Shown here: piece by piece, positions 17,174 through 25,747 of the stretch
Layout of the letters: each line of letters starts with the position of its first letter
How positions within the stretch are numbered: the first letter of the stretch is position 1
Source: Pantoea eucalypti
GTDB lineage: Bacteria > Pseudomonadota > Gammaproteobacteria > Enterobacterales > Enterobacteriaceae
Direction: 5' to 3'
Assembly (NCBI RefSeq): GCF_009646115.1
Contig: NZ_CP045721.1
Coordinates: forward strand, 1 to 64,000
DNA: 64,000 bases
Notes under the pieces: generated by a model
Told to the model about the DNA's origin: nothing
The model's input: the letters and a program-made list of their open reading frames with translations, nothing else
The model's database searches: none
Program-made: the position numbers and the translations under genes

Positions 17174-17542
17174 TCAGATGCGGAAGGCGTTAACGGCTTC
17201 ACGTAAAGAGTGCGCCTGAACTGAAAGAGACTGCGATGCAGAAGAGGATTCTTCCACCAGCGCCGCATTATTCTGCGTCACACCATCCATCTGGTTTACC
17301 GCAATGCTGACCTGAGAAATACCCTGCATCTGTTCAGCCGAGGCGAGCGAGATGTTATCCATTGCCACAGCCAGTTTTCCGACCATAGCGTTGATATCCA
17401 GAATACTCTTGCCGGTTCCGGTTGCAACGACAACACCACTTTCAACCTGCGCCACAGCCTCTTCAATCAGATGTTTAATATCCCGGGCAGCCGTCGCGCT
17501 GCGCTGCGCCAGCGTCCTGACTTCACCGGCGACCACAGCGAA
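17174..17542 (-). pseudogene. methyl-accepting chemotaxis protein, C-terminal fragment
   Basis: Only the signalling tip end and last helix of an MCP remain: FAVVAGEVRTLAQRSATAARDIK, then EEAVAQVESGV, then NAALVEESSSASQSL. The reading frame is open but homology stops abruptly at 17542, where a different gene fragment on the other strand begins. Everything upstream (sensor, membrane segments, HAMP) is missing, so it is a remnant. Confidence 0.85.
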
Positions 17543-17547
17543 CCAAC

Positions 17548-17799
17548 AAAGCATTTATCTATGGTGAAAAAGGCTACATTGAAATACCCGACTACTGGAA
17601 AGCCAGACGGGCGACCGTGCATTATTCCATCGGCGAAACAGAAGAGCTGCATTTTCCCTGCGATTTTGAGCTTGTTTATGAAGTTCAGCATATACATGCG
17701 TGCCTGGACAGTAACAGGCTGACCAGTCCGGTCATGCGTGCTGACATCACTATAGACACAGTCTCTATGCTGGAATCGATACATAAAGAGTGGTCTTAA
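17548..17799 (+). pseudogene. Gfo/Idh/MocA oxidoreductase, C-terminal fragment
   Basis: About 83 codons read KAFIYGEKGYIEIPDYWKA, continuing to HIHACLDSNRLTSPVMRADITIDTV and ending HKEWS. This is the C-terminal end of a sugar dehydrogenase of the GFO/IDH/MOCA family. There is no N-terminal Rossmann half. It abuts the MCP fragment within about five bases, so the junction looks like a deletion or rearrangement scar. Confidence 0.78.
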
Positions 17800-17891
17800 T
17801 GACATAAAATATCGCTGTAGTTTATACGATGAAAACAGTGCGCATCTGCCTACAATTGATGAAAGCTGAGAATTAAGATGCGTCCTGGAAT

Positions 17892-18419
17892 CTATTTCGC
17901 CGTTCTGTTCCAGGGCATCTTTTGCAACAACGTTGCCATCCCGCAAAAACCCGTCACGCCAGAGAAAATTAAACCGGCACCTATCACTCCTGAGAGCAAA
18001 AATAATCGGCTATCGAGGGTATATCCAGATACCACACCCAGCAGAACCAGTGAACCCGCCGTAATATGAACCTGTCTTATGACAGGCAACGGTTGTTTTT
18101 TATCTTCGACGGTCGGGAACGTGGCACTTTTCCACGCATTAATGCCTCCGGACATCAGGAAGACGTTTTCAGAGGTTGCCGCTTTTATAAGTGCATCAGC
18201 GTTACTGGTGGTTCTCATCCCTGCCTGACAGTGAAAAATCACAGGACGGGAGCCTGCGTTATCGACGCATTTACCCGCGGTGATGTCGGAAAGTGGCAGT
18301 GAGACCGCCTCCGGAATGTGTTCTCTGAGATAATCTGCACGTTCACGGATATCAATCAGCACGGCTCCTTGCGCAATAAGCTCACTGGCTTGCAACGGCG
18401 ATATCGATTCAGACTTCAT
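17892..18419 (-). CDS. ygaP: membrane rhodanese YgaP
   Basis: 175 residues, near the E. coli YgaP length. The rhodanese domain (about 1-105) has the active-site cysteine in IFHCQAGMRT. Two membrane segments of the DUF2892 type follow (HITAGSLVLLGVVSGY and LFLLSGVIGAGLIFSGVTGFCG). It transfers sulfane sulfur at the inner membrane. The start ATG overlaps the stop of the upstream ArsR gene (ATGA), with GGAGGA upstream, matching the ygaVP operon of E. coli. Confidence 0.92.
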   Translation of the reverse strand: MKSESISPLQASELIAQGAVLIDIRERADYLREHIPEAVSLPLSDITAGKCVDNAGSRPVIFHCQAGMRTTSNADALIKAATSENVFLMSGGINAWKSATFPTVEDKKQPLPVIRQVHITAGSLVLLGVVSGYTLDSRLFLLSGVIGAGLIFSGVTGFCGMATLLQKMPWNRTAK

Positions 18420-18733
18420 TTTAAATCCTCCGGGCAATAGATATCTTTTAGTGTGGAGACAACTTTTTTAACCGCATCGTCTTTTATGAAATAGTTCACC
18501 CGCTGAGCCACCTTTGAAGACTCAATCAGACCATCTTCTTTCATTTTCGCCAGGTGCTGAGAGGTGGCAGAAGGTGTCAGCCCACTTTGCTGGGCCAACT
18601 CCCCTGACGAGGTGCCGGGTTTTTCAATAAGGATGCAGAGGATTAAAAGGCGATTGCTGTTACTCATCGACTTCAGCAACGTTGTCGCCAGCGAAGCGCT
18701 TTCCTGCAACCGAACAAGCTGACTGTTTTTCAT
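18416..18733 (-). CDS. ygaV: ArsR-family regulator YgaV
   Basis: 105 residues with a winged HTH (SSGELAQQSGLTPSATSQHLAKMKEDGLI). It is followed by coupled ygaP, the same order as in E. coli, where YgaV is reported as a sulfide-responsive autorepressor of ygaVP. Cysteines are present (ILCILIEKP, IYCPEDLK). It is transcribed first and probably controls both genes. Confidence 0.9.
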   Translation of the reverse strand: MKNSQLVRLQESASLATTLLKSMSNSNRLLILCILIEKPGTSSGELAQQSGLTPSATSQHLAKMKEDGLIESSKVAQRVNYFIKDDAVKKVVSTLKDIYCPEDLK

Positions 18734-18918
18734 GTTTACTATTTTAGGATTCTCTAAATTAAGTAAATACTAAAATACAAGCAGGCGGGATGCAATGGCT
18801 AATTTTTGCCGATGACTGTTGAAGAGGCCTGACGGTAAGCACACAGCCTGCAACTGAATCGTCCGGCATCAGAAATGCACGGTCAGAAAAAGCCTTTACC
18901 GCCATATCACGGGTAAAT

Positions 18919-19890
18919 TTATCGTTCTGATACCCCAGCATTAATCACATGTGATCTATCACCACTAAAGTAACGTACGACATTATCAAAGGCCGTTTTG
19001 AAGTAGAGCGCATAGCTGGCCTTCTCGACATAGCCCAGATGTGGCGTGCACAGCACATTTGGCATCTGCAGGTAAGGATGTTGCGCGTCGTACAACGGTT
19101 CATCGTCGTAAACATCCAGTGCCGCAAATCCGGGGCGCCCCAGTTTCAGGGCGTTTAACAATGCGCCTTTCGAAACGAGTTCAGCACGGCTGGTATTCAC
19201 AAATAACGCATCCGTTTTCATCAGTGCAAGATCGGCCGCCGTGATATTACCTTCCGTCGACGCGACCAACCTTTGATGTACGGTTACCACATCGCTGGTG
19301 GCGAAAAACTGCGCCCGACTCTCCGGCACTATCCATCCGTCAGTACGGGCTTCTTCCTGTGCGCGAAGACTTCCCCATACCTGCACTCTCATCCCAAAAA
19401 CGGCTGCAAAGGAAGCGAGACGTTTTCCTATTTTCCCATAGCCAAGAATGCCGATGAGCTGATTATTGACTGCAGAGCCTATTTCTGTTTGCCATCGTCC
19501 TTCGGCCATTGCATTCACCGAAGAGACTAATTTTCTGCGTGATGCCATGATCAGCAGCCAGGTTAATTCTGCAGGCGCGACCGGGGAACCGGTCCCTTCT
19601 ACAATTGCCACACCCGCCATTGTACAGGCCTCAACATCGACATTCCTCGCCAGCTTACCCGTCTGGCTGATTAATTTAAGACGCGGTGTGCGTCGCAGAA
19701 AGGCTGCATCAACCACTGTTCTTTCCCTGATGAGTATCAATGCCTCTGCTGCAGAGAGATGGTGATCAGCCATTGAATCTTTAGTGAGGTCTCCCAGAGC
19801 CGAGCACAGGTATTTGTCGTTGTGCTGAAGAAAGTCACACTGCTGAGTAGCGAGCTGATAATCGTCTGGAATCACTATATGAATGGCCAT
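18919..19890 (-). CDS. D-2-hydroxyacid dehydrogenase family protein
   Basis: 323 residues. The NAD-binding core GILGYGKIGKRLASFAAVFGM lies near residue 147. NTSRAELVSKGALLNALK and VYDDEPL carry the usual catalytic region, and the His of TPHLGYVEKASY completes the Arg/Glu/His set. It should reduce a 2-keto acid or oxidise a D-hydroxy acid with NAD(H). The start is ATG 19890, following GAGGAT. It stands alone with no operon partner, and the substrate is unknown. Confidence 0.9.
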   Translation of the reverse strand: MAIHIVIPDDYQLATQQCDFLQHNDKYLCSALGDLTKDSMADHHLSAAEALILIRERTVVDAAFLRRTPRLKLISQTGKLARNVDVEACTMAGVAIVEGTGSPVAPAELTWLLIMASRRKLVSSVNAMAEGRWQTEIGSAVNNQLIGILGYGKIGKRLASFAAVFGMRVQVWGSLRAQEEARTDGWIVPESRAQFFATSDVVTVHQRLVASTEGNITAADLALMKTDALFVNTSRAELVSKGALLNALKLGRPGFAALDVYDDEPLYDAQHPYLQMPNVLCTPHLGYVEKASYALYFKTAFDNVVRYFSGDRSHVINAGVSER

Positions 19891-20499
19891 CAATCATCCT
19901 CTTTGTGGGGTATTTTCGGAGAGCATTAACTTTAATCAAATAACGTTATGTCATACTAACGGCTTCCAGACTTTGTGCCATAGCGGATATTTAATTACAT
20001 GATATGTGAGTTATTTCTGCAGGAGAGCAGATCCGTTTATCCTTATCGCGGGGCTTCCCGCATACCCTCTCCGGAACATTTCAGAACACTCGCTTTTCGA
20101 ATCCGCGAGGGTTCAATGTTGTGTCCAGAGCTTATTGCATGTGGAGACGAGATTCCGTCAATGGAAGCGAAGTCATTACAGGATGTAAAGGAGGGATTGT
20201 GTCAACATCTTACAATCAGAAGGTAATGAAAAGTGAGGCTTAGCCGATAATGACAGACATCTGGAACGTGAACTTACGTCGTCAGTTATAATTTGAAAAT
20301 GATAACATCAGAATATCAACCCGTTAATAATGTTAAGCAGGATTGAACATACAACTCTTATTAAACATACATTATATAATGTGATCAGGCTGATAATTTA
20401 AAAGTTGAAATGGGATGCTCTCATTTTTGTTCAATTTTCATTGTTTAGAATGTATATAGTTTATTAACCGGCTGAAAATTATGGATTTACAGGAATAAA
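19891..20499. other. 609-base intergenic region without a supported gene
   Basis: Short frames around 20000-20226 lack ribosome sites and family features. The part before the EAL gene (about 20290-20480) is AT-rich and probably holds its promoter, but I see no unambiguous boxes. Confidence 0.6.
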
Positions 20500-21672
20500 A
20501 TGAAACCTGTTGTGAAAAATGACGAGCCGCGTGAAGTTTTGCTACGGCGTATTAACAGCGGTGAGTTTCACCCGTTTTTTCAGCCTATCGTCTCACTGGA
20601 AGACCTGCGCGTGATGGGTTTTGAAATGCTCGCACGCCACATTTCCCCGCAAGGAACCGTTACGCCACCAGCAGACTTCATTCCTGCCATGGAACAAAAC
20701 GGTCTGCTGGACGAGCTGATGCTCAGCCTGATAGCGCAAGGTTTCAAAACGGCAGCTGCATGGCCGGAACAGCAGTTTCTGTCGATGAATGTGTCACCCT
20801 CTCAGCTCAATGGCAGAGACCTGGCTGAAATGATCAGTCAAACTGCTAATCGATTTCAGTTTGATCTGACAAGATTAAAGATTGAGATAACCGAAACTGC
20901 CCTGTTAGATGACATCATAACAGCCCGTGCAGAGGTTGAAGCCTTGTCTGATATGGGCTGTACGATTGCGATGGATGACTTTGGGACAGGCTATTCCAGT
21001 CTTTCCTGGTTAATTCAATTACCCGTCAATACTCTTAAAATTGATAGCAGCTTTATTCGCTCCATGCTGGAAAAAAAGGATAGCCGAAAAATTATCTCCA
21101 GCGTAGTTGGGCTAGGCCAAAGCCTTGATATGGATGTGATCGCCGAAGGGGTTGAAACGGATGAACAGGCTGAAATGTTACGTGGAATTGGATGCCTGTA
21201 TGCGCAGGGCTATCTGTTCGGCAAGCCGGTGACCGCGGCAGAAAGCCACCTGATGCTCGCCAGGGCGCCCGAAAAAGGTTTTCTTCGCCGGGTTGTGCGT
21301 CTTTCTCTTGACCAGCGGGCGCATCAGATATCATCAATGTACGCAGTTCCTGGTACCTCCATCTGCTTTCTTAACCCGGAGTTGATGATTGTTGATGCAA
21401 GCGACACCTTTGCTGAAAGGCTTGGCTGGGCCCCACAGGATGTTATTCACAAATACATTTATGAGGTGATACCCTCTCAGGCGGACAAGTTGCTCTGGCT
21501 GCAGGAATTCCGAATAAAAGGGCTACCCTACCCGCCATATGAAGTCGTACTGCCCGACGGTTCATCCGATCTTGTCATGGTTACGCGTGTTGAAGATGAA
21601 GCAAAGGACCTGTTAGGCTTCTGCGTTTTCGGTGTCAAACTAACGGGTCGTCACGGCAATGAAGCAAAATAG
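20500..21672 (+). CDS. EAL-domain c-di-GMP phosphodiesterase with C-terminal PAS-like domain
   Basis: 390 residues. The EAL domain (about 15-250) has FEMLAR as the EAL motif (E-M-L), NVSPSQL, ITETALL, DDFGTGYSS, LKID and EGVET, so metal and catalytic residues appear intact. The remaining 130 residues (ICFLNPELMIVDASDTFAERLGWAP) look like a PAS sensor placed after the enzyme, a less usual order. ATG 20500 follows AGGAA. It should hydrolyse c-di-GMP in response to a small signal. Confidence 0.88.
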   Translation: MKPVVKNDEPREVLLRRINSGEFHPFFQPIVSLEDLRVMGFEMLARHISPQGTVTPPADFIPAMEQNGLLDELMLSLIAQGFKTAAAWPEQQFLSMNVSPSQLNGRDLAEMISQTANRFQFDLTRLKIEITETALLDDIITARAEVEALSDMGCTIAMDDFGTGYSSLSWLIQLPVNTLKIDSSFIRSMLEKKDSRKIISSVVGLGQSLDMDVIAEGVETDEQAEMLRGIGCLYAQGYLFGKPVTAAESHLMLARAPEKGFLRRVVRLSLDQRAHQISSMYAVPGTSICFLNPELMIVDASDTFAERLGWAPQDVIHKYIYEVIPSQADKLLWLQEFRIKGLPYPPYEVVLPDGSSDLVMVTRVEDEAKDLLGFCVFGVKLTGRHGNEAK

Positions 21673-21711
21673 ATTGCTGTCAGAATTACGAATCAGACAG
21701 CACTCATCACC

Positions 21712-22269
21712 TTATTGTCCGCTCCTTCTATCAATCAAAAATGTTTGATGCCAGTCATCCCGGCTCAGCGTAAAAACCATGCTTGCAGCCGCATCTGGCA
21801 CATCATAGACATCGCGAATATGCCGAAGTCCGGCGTTAATCAAAACCTTTTGTGACGCCAGATGGTTTGCTCTCACCACTGCAGAGATTTCCGTGAGTTT
21901 TAACTCACTAAACCCATATCTGACTGCATATCGGGCAAACTCTGTCGCCAGCCCTTTTCCCCAGGATTCCGGCGAGAACCGATACCCCAGATTATTGATC
22001 GTGATATCGGCGAAGTTTCGGATGCTCAGCCCTCCGAAGCCTATGATTCTGTCAGGATCATCCCGAAGCGAAATAGCCCAATTGCCGAAACCCTGTGTTT
22101 CCCAGTGGCTTATTGAGCGAGACAAGACATCCCGTGCATGTTCAATATTCGGGTAAGGACCGGCTGGATTAAACACGTTCGTCGCAGGGTCACCATAAAT
22201 CCTGAAAAGGTCGCCTGCATCTGCTTCGCTGACTGGACGAAGGGCTAACCGCATGACGTCTGGCTGCAA
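21712..22269 (-). CDS. GNAT acetyltransferase (RimJ/RimL type)
   Basis: 185 residues. LRPVSEADAGDLFRIYGDP, the FGGLSIRNF strand and the SWGKGLATEFARYAV acetyl-CoA loop mark the RimJ/RimL-like group. I set the start at TTG 22269 because AGGAGGT lies at ideal distance. The internal ATG at 22254 is about 21 bases away from that site. It probably acetylates a protein N-terminus or small amine. Confidence 0.85.
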   Translation of the reverse strand: MQPDVMRLALRPVSEADAGDLFRIYGDPATNVFNPAGPYPNIEHARDVLSRSISHWETQGFGNWAISLRDDPDRIIGFGGLSIRNFADITINNLGYRFSPESWGKGLATEFARYAVRYGFSELKLTEISAVVRANHLASQKVLINAGLRHIRDVYDVPDAAASMVFTLSRDDWHQTFLIDRRSGQ

Positions 22270-22830
22270 AAGAACCTCCTGTGTTCGTTAAAGAAACGGG
22301 CACAACTGATAATAAACACAGTAAAAGGTGCCGGTCACCCAGTCAATACGTCACCTGAACAACGTTGTGATAACGTGATAGCCGTTATTTCATTGTGCTT
22401 ACGTCCCGGTAAGTCAAATTAACAGACGCCGCTACTGTTCACTATTAATCCTCTTTTTACCATCCGGACTTGTTTTAAGATCGCCGGCGATTAATGACTT
22501 AACTCAATCTAAAAAATATGACTAATCGGGCTGAAGATATCGTGATTTTTGTCGAAAACATAATGAGAAAATAAAAACATAAAGGGAGGAGTAATAGAAG
22601 ATATTGCTCCTGCATGTTCATCACGCTCTCTGGCAAGCCAGCCGGGCTTAACGCTCCTGCCTGTTTCCCAGAGCAATGCACTTTAAGTAGTCTGGCAGCA
22701 CTGGAACAACGATGAACCGATATATTTCAGGAAGCAGAGACGTCCGGAACGTGACCTATAGCATGATGAAGAGCCCACAAAGACGTGACGTCCCGACGGC
22801 GTCTGTTTTCACTACTGCGGGAAATGAAAA
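22270..22830. other. 561-base region without a supported gene
   Basis: A minus-strand frame at 22499-22621 could encode a 40-residue hydrophobic peptide but has no clear ribosome site. Nothing else is convincing. Confidence 0.55.
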
Positions 22831-23079
22831 ATGAGCATCGTTTATATACCTGCCCTCATTCCCTTACTGATGAAAAAAGAGAATGAGAAAGGAAGCCCAC
22901 TGACAGAGGATGAAGTCCGCCACGTCCGGGATAACGCCACGTTTATCGAAGTGCCGCGTGATGTTGCTTTCACGATGGCCGAATGCCGGGGCTATTTTGA
23001 TATCAATCCTGAGCATTGCTGGTCACAATGGTGCTCCTATCGGCGTGAGAATCTGTTGCCTGCTGCTGGCAACGTGTAA
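22831..23079 (+). CDS. small conserved hypothetical protein
   Basis: 82 residues. The pattern YIPALIPLLMKKENEKGSPLTEDEVR followed by IRD/VRDNATFI and a GYFDINPEHCWSQW end resembles a small uncharacterised protein family I have seen in proteobacteria. No catalytic motif, signal peptide or membrane segment is visible. A weak AAATGAAAA leader precedes the ATG. It stands alone between two gene-poor stretches. Confidence 0.6.
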   Translation: MSIVYIPALIPLLMKKENEKGSPLTEDEVRHVRDNATFIEVPRDVAFTMAECRGYFDINPEHCWSQWCSYRRENLLPAAGNV

Positions 23080-23441
23080 CTGCATCGCAGTTCGACATCT
23101 GTTTACCGTTTTTAGCAGTCGGTCTCCGGCCGCATAGCGTAATTGTTCAACAGAATGACGCATCCGTCCGAGGCGGACCTGGGCCTCGACCGCCAGGCTT
23201 TCAGGTTGCTTTGGGTTTCACCCACCTCGCAAAGGCTTTCCCGTGCAGCGGTCTGGCTGATCAGTCGTAAACTGAGTGTTGAACACAAGGCGACGTTCGC
23301 GTCTGATTCATCGGATGGGCTGCAAGCTGAGAGGGTATAACGTTGTAGTCGTCCTTAAAAGATCAGGCTCATCCGACATACCCTTGTGATATTCTCTGCA
23401 CTCTGGCGAAACCTGTCCTGTATATTATTCGCTGCGGAGGC
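23080..23441. other. 362-base region without a supported gene
   Basis: Only short frames without ribosome sites. The GGAGG at 23436-23440 belongs to the next gene. Confidence 0.55.
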
Positions 23442-23444
23442 ATG

Positions 23445-23932
23445 ATGACAGACTCAGATTCCATCAAATTAGCTATGCTGTTTCTTATTGCCTTCTGGAT
23501 ATATTACCTGAAAATTACACGCAGCTTTTCAGGACGATTTATCTATTTTGATAAAGAAAAAAAGATGTCTCATTACGCCTGTCAGTTTTTGGCACACCAG
23601 GAGACACGTCCGATCTTAGCGACGTTATTATTTCACTTAAAAAGTGTTTACAGGATCTTGAAAATAAAAATTATCATAGCGTGACATTTGAATCACACCT
23701 CATTACTGCAGAGATGATAGAATCTATTCAGCGCTTTACACAGGAACAGGGTTATTCATTTCAGAACGTCATGTTCTGCTACACCTCAAAATGGCAACGC
23801 GTTGTCATTCCACTTAAAACGGCCCTCTGCCGTTTCAACCTGAAATTTGCTAATCCGACAACCACAACGTTCACTGTCGTACTTGATCGAAGCCCAGCTT
23901 CCGGCTTTGATAATATTTATATCGGTAAGTGA
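23445..23932 (+). CDS. unknown membrane-anchored protein, frame shifts -1 at a slippery A-run
   Basis: The first frame starts with ATG 23445 (or 23442) behind GGAGG and encodes one membrane segment (LAMLFLIAFWIYYL) and then FIYFDKEKK. At 23558-23564 the sequence is A AAA AAG in the correct register for -1 slippage. The -1 frame then reads on without a stop as DVSLRLSVFGTPGDTSDLSDV, continuing through TFESHLITAEMIESIQ to 23932, giving about 160 residues. Without the shift the first frame ends at 23684 in low-quality sequence, and the downstream frame has no start with a ribosome site. I do not recognise the family. It could be programmed frameshifting, a mutation, or a sequencing error in the A-run. 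Confidence 0.6.
23558..23564 (+). other. A AAA AAG slippery heptamer
   Basis: Zero-frame codons GAA AAA AAG form the most efficient known E. coli -1 slippery heptamer, as used in dnaX. Slippage leads into the long open -1 frame. Confidence 0.6.
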
Positions 23933-24041
23933 CATTATTCCTGATACAGCATGAGAGAGCGTAGTCTGGGTTTCAGAAGCGTAACACGTAAACAGATCAG
24001 CATTGAATCCAGTGCGTTACACTCCGGATAGCTCTCATCCT

Positions 24042-24461
24042 TTACTGCGGAGCAAAATGGATTGTCATACTGTCCTTCTGGAATGGGCGGCCCACGGGGA
24101 AAGTATTGTTATCTACTGCCTGATTAATGGCTTCAGTAGCCGCAACGCACAGATCCGGATCGCCGCCCACCACATTTATCTTTACCGAATGATCACGTTG
24201 CGCCAGCTTAATTCTTATGTCACATGTTTTACCGCGATAAGTATCTGCATCGAAGAAGCGATGCTGTATTGATGTTGAGGCCTGGCATATCCAAAGCATC
24301 ACCTCGCGTTGTTGCGTTTGCTGAGGTGTCTGAGCTTCACACTGTGATTTAATCTCTGATGCGTCTGGAGACTTAATTCCCTTATGATTGATAGGGTTTG
24401 TCCGTGTATTGCATCCGGAAAGGACCAGTGCGAATGTTAAAACAACAATTTTTTTCATCAT
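24042..24461 (-). CDS. lipoprotein with TolA C-terminal-like domain
   Basis: 139 residues. The lipobox LVLSGC places a lipid on Cys near residue 18. The C-terminal part (YRGKTCDIRIKLAQ, VNVVGGDPDLCVAATEAI) matches the TolA C-terminal domain pattern, including two cysteines. In the family this domain binds TolB, colicins and phage proteins. Here it is a free lipoprotein without the TolA membrane anchor and helical arm. ATG 24461 follows AGGGA. Role unknown. A periplasmic interaction partner or decoy is possible. Confidence 0.82.
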   Translation of the reverse strand: MMKKIVVLTFALVLSGCNTRTNPINHKGIKSPDASEIKSQCEAQTPQQTQQREVMLWICQASTSIQHRFFDADTYRGKTCDIRIKLAQRDHSVKINVVGGDPDLCVAATEAINQAVDNNTFPVGRPFQKDSMTIHFAPQ

Positions 24462-24649
24462 GGCTTCCCTGTCGATTTTCCTGATTTGTATCATTAATAG
24501 TGCAATTGAGTAGACACCGCCAATAGACTCTCTTCAAAGCAAATACCACGATCTCCACACCGGCAACCCGACAAAGTCTATAAAACCTGTACGGAAATTC
24601 ATACAGCCATTCACGCCCTCTTTGCAAATCACATCCGCTACCGTTACTC

Positions 24650-24664
24650 TATACGAAACGTATA
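24650..24664. promoter_or_regulatory. perfect palindrome, probable operator of the ParD-like/map pair
   Basis: TATACG-AAA-CGTATA is a perfect 6+3+6 palindrome ending 19 bases before the ParD-like start codon. Antitoxin-type proteins often bind such sites to autoregulate. The link is inferred from position. Confidence 0.6.
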
Positions 24665-24683
24665 CACTTCATATAAGGCTTGT

Positions 24684-24929
24684 ATGGGTATCGTAAAAAT
24701 TTCCGATCTGATGCATGAGAATCTCCGCATCGCCAGCCAGGCGATGAGCCGCTCGATCAATGCCCAGGCAGAACACTGGCTTAAGCTTGGCATGCTGGCT
24801 GAACTCTATCCGCAGCAGACTCAACACCAACTGGCGCAAATGCTGATCCGGCTTGAACTGGAAGGCAGCGCTGATATTCGCAGTATGCTCCCAAAAGAGA
24901 GCCTCATCCCACAAGGAGACGTGTCATGA
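24684..24929 (+). CDS. ParD-like antitoxin-family DNA-binding protein
   Basis: 81 residues. GIVKISDLMHENLRIASQAMSRSINAQAEHWLKLGMLAEL fits the ParD-like family, a ribbon-helix-helix relative listed with type II antitoxins. The C-terminal half is helical. AAGG lies five bases before the ATG. Its stop overlaps the start of the methionine aminopeptidase gene (ATGA), so the two are translationally coupled. No ParE toxin is present. It probably represses its own operon through the palindrome upstream. Confidence 0.82.
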   Translation: MGIVKISDLMHENLRIASQAMSRSINAQAEHWLKLGMLAELYPQQTQHQLAQMLIRLELEGSADIRSMLPKESLIPQGDVS

Positions 24930-25711
24930 ACACCGTTAAAATACATACCGCAGCGGAAATTGAAATGGCGCGCGCAGCCGGACAGGCTGCTGCTCAGGTA
25001 CTGGCAATGATCACGCCTCATGTGCGTCCCGGTATCACCACGGAAGAACTGGATGATATCTGCCACGACTTCATTGTGAATGAACTTAAGGTCACACCCG
25101 CGAACATTGGCTATCACGGCTATACCCGCACCACCTGCACATCGGTTAATCATGTGGTATGCCACGGTATTCCGGCCAGTAAGACGCTTAAGGATGGCGA
25201 TATTGTGAATATCGATGTGGCGGTCATCAAAGATGGCTGGTACGGCGATACCAGCCGCATGTACTTTGTCGGCACCCCATCAGTCCGGGCCAAACGTCTG
25301 GTTGAGATCACCTATCAGTCGATGGTTGCGGGTATTAAAACAGTTCGTCCTGGCGCGACGCTAGGTGATGTGGGTGCAGCAATTCAGCGCGTTGCGGAAG
25401 CCGCAGGTTTCTCGGTGGTGCGTGAATATTGCGGTCACGGCGTCGGGGAGATTTACCACACCGATCCGCAGGTGCTGCACTACGGCACACCCGGTGAAGG
25501 GATGCCATTGAAAGCTGGCATGATTTTCACCATTGAACCGATGATCAACGCCGGTAAAGCAGGCACCAGCGTGCTGTCAGATGGATGGACGGTGGTCACG
25601 AAAGATCGCTCGCTTTCCGCGCAATGGGAACACACCGTCGCAGTGACTGAAGAAGGTTTTGATCTGCTGACGCCGTGGCCTGAAGGCACCGGCGACTATC
25701 CCGCAATTTAA
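24926..25711 (+). CDS. map: type I methionine aminopeptidase (second-copy type)
   Basis: 261 residues, similar to E. coli Map. The five metal ligands are visible: Asp in VNIDVAV, Asp in GDTSRMY, His in CGHGVG, Glu in TIEPM and Glu in WEHTVAV. The IYHTDPQVLHYG segment keeps the catalytic-site His. It removes the N-terminal Met from proteins. The housekeeping map gene normally sits near rpsB, so this coupled copy with a ParD-like partner is probably a paralog. It ends at a strong terminator. Confidence 0.92.
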   Translation: MNTVKIHTAAEIEMARAAGQAAAQVLAMITPHVRPGITTEELDDICHDFIVNELKVTPANIGYHGYTRTTCTSVNHVVCHGIPASKTLKDGDIVNIDVAVIKDGWYGDTSRMYFVGTPSVRAKRLVEITYQSMVAGIKTVRPGATLGDVGAAIQRVAEAAGFSVVREYCGHGVGEIYHTDPQVLHYGTPGEGMPLKAGMIFTIEPMINAGKAGTSVLSDGWTVVTKDRSLSAQWEHTVAVTEEGFDLLTPWPEGTGDYPAI

Positions 25712-25716
25712 TCCCC

Positions 25717-25741
25717 CTGCCTGAGACACTGTCTCAGGCAG
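25717..25741. terminator. terminator between map and GGDEF gene
   Basis: An 11-base perfect stem, CTGCCTGAGAC with GTCTCAGGCAG, and 3-base loop. TGTTCTC follows on the plus strand. It lies between convergent genes and may serve both. Confidence 0.7.
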
Positions 25742-25747
25742 TGTTCT

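Noticed and set aside
19999..20226. 75-codon plus-strand frame
   Set aside because: No ribosome site, no recognisable features, ends in AT-rich intergenic DNA.
22499..22621. 40-residue hydrophobic peptide on the minus strand
   Set aside because: It has one membrane-like stretch but no credible ribosome site.
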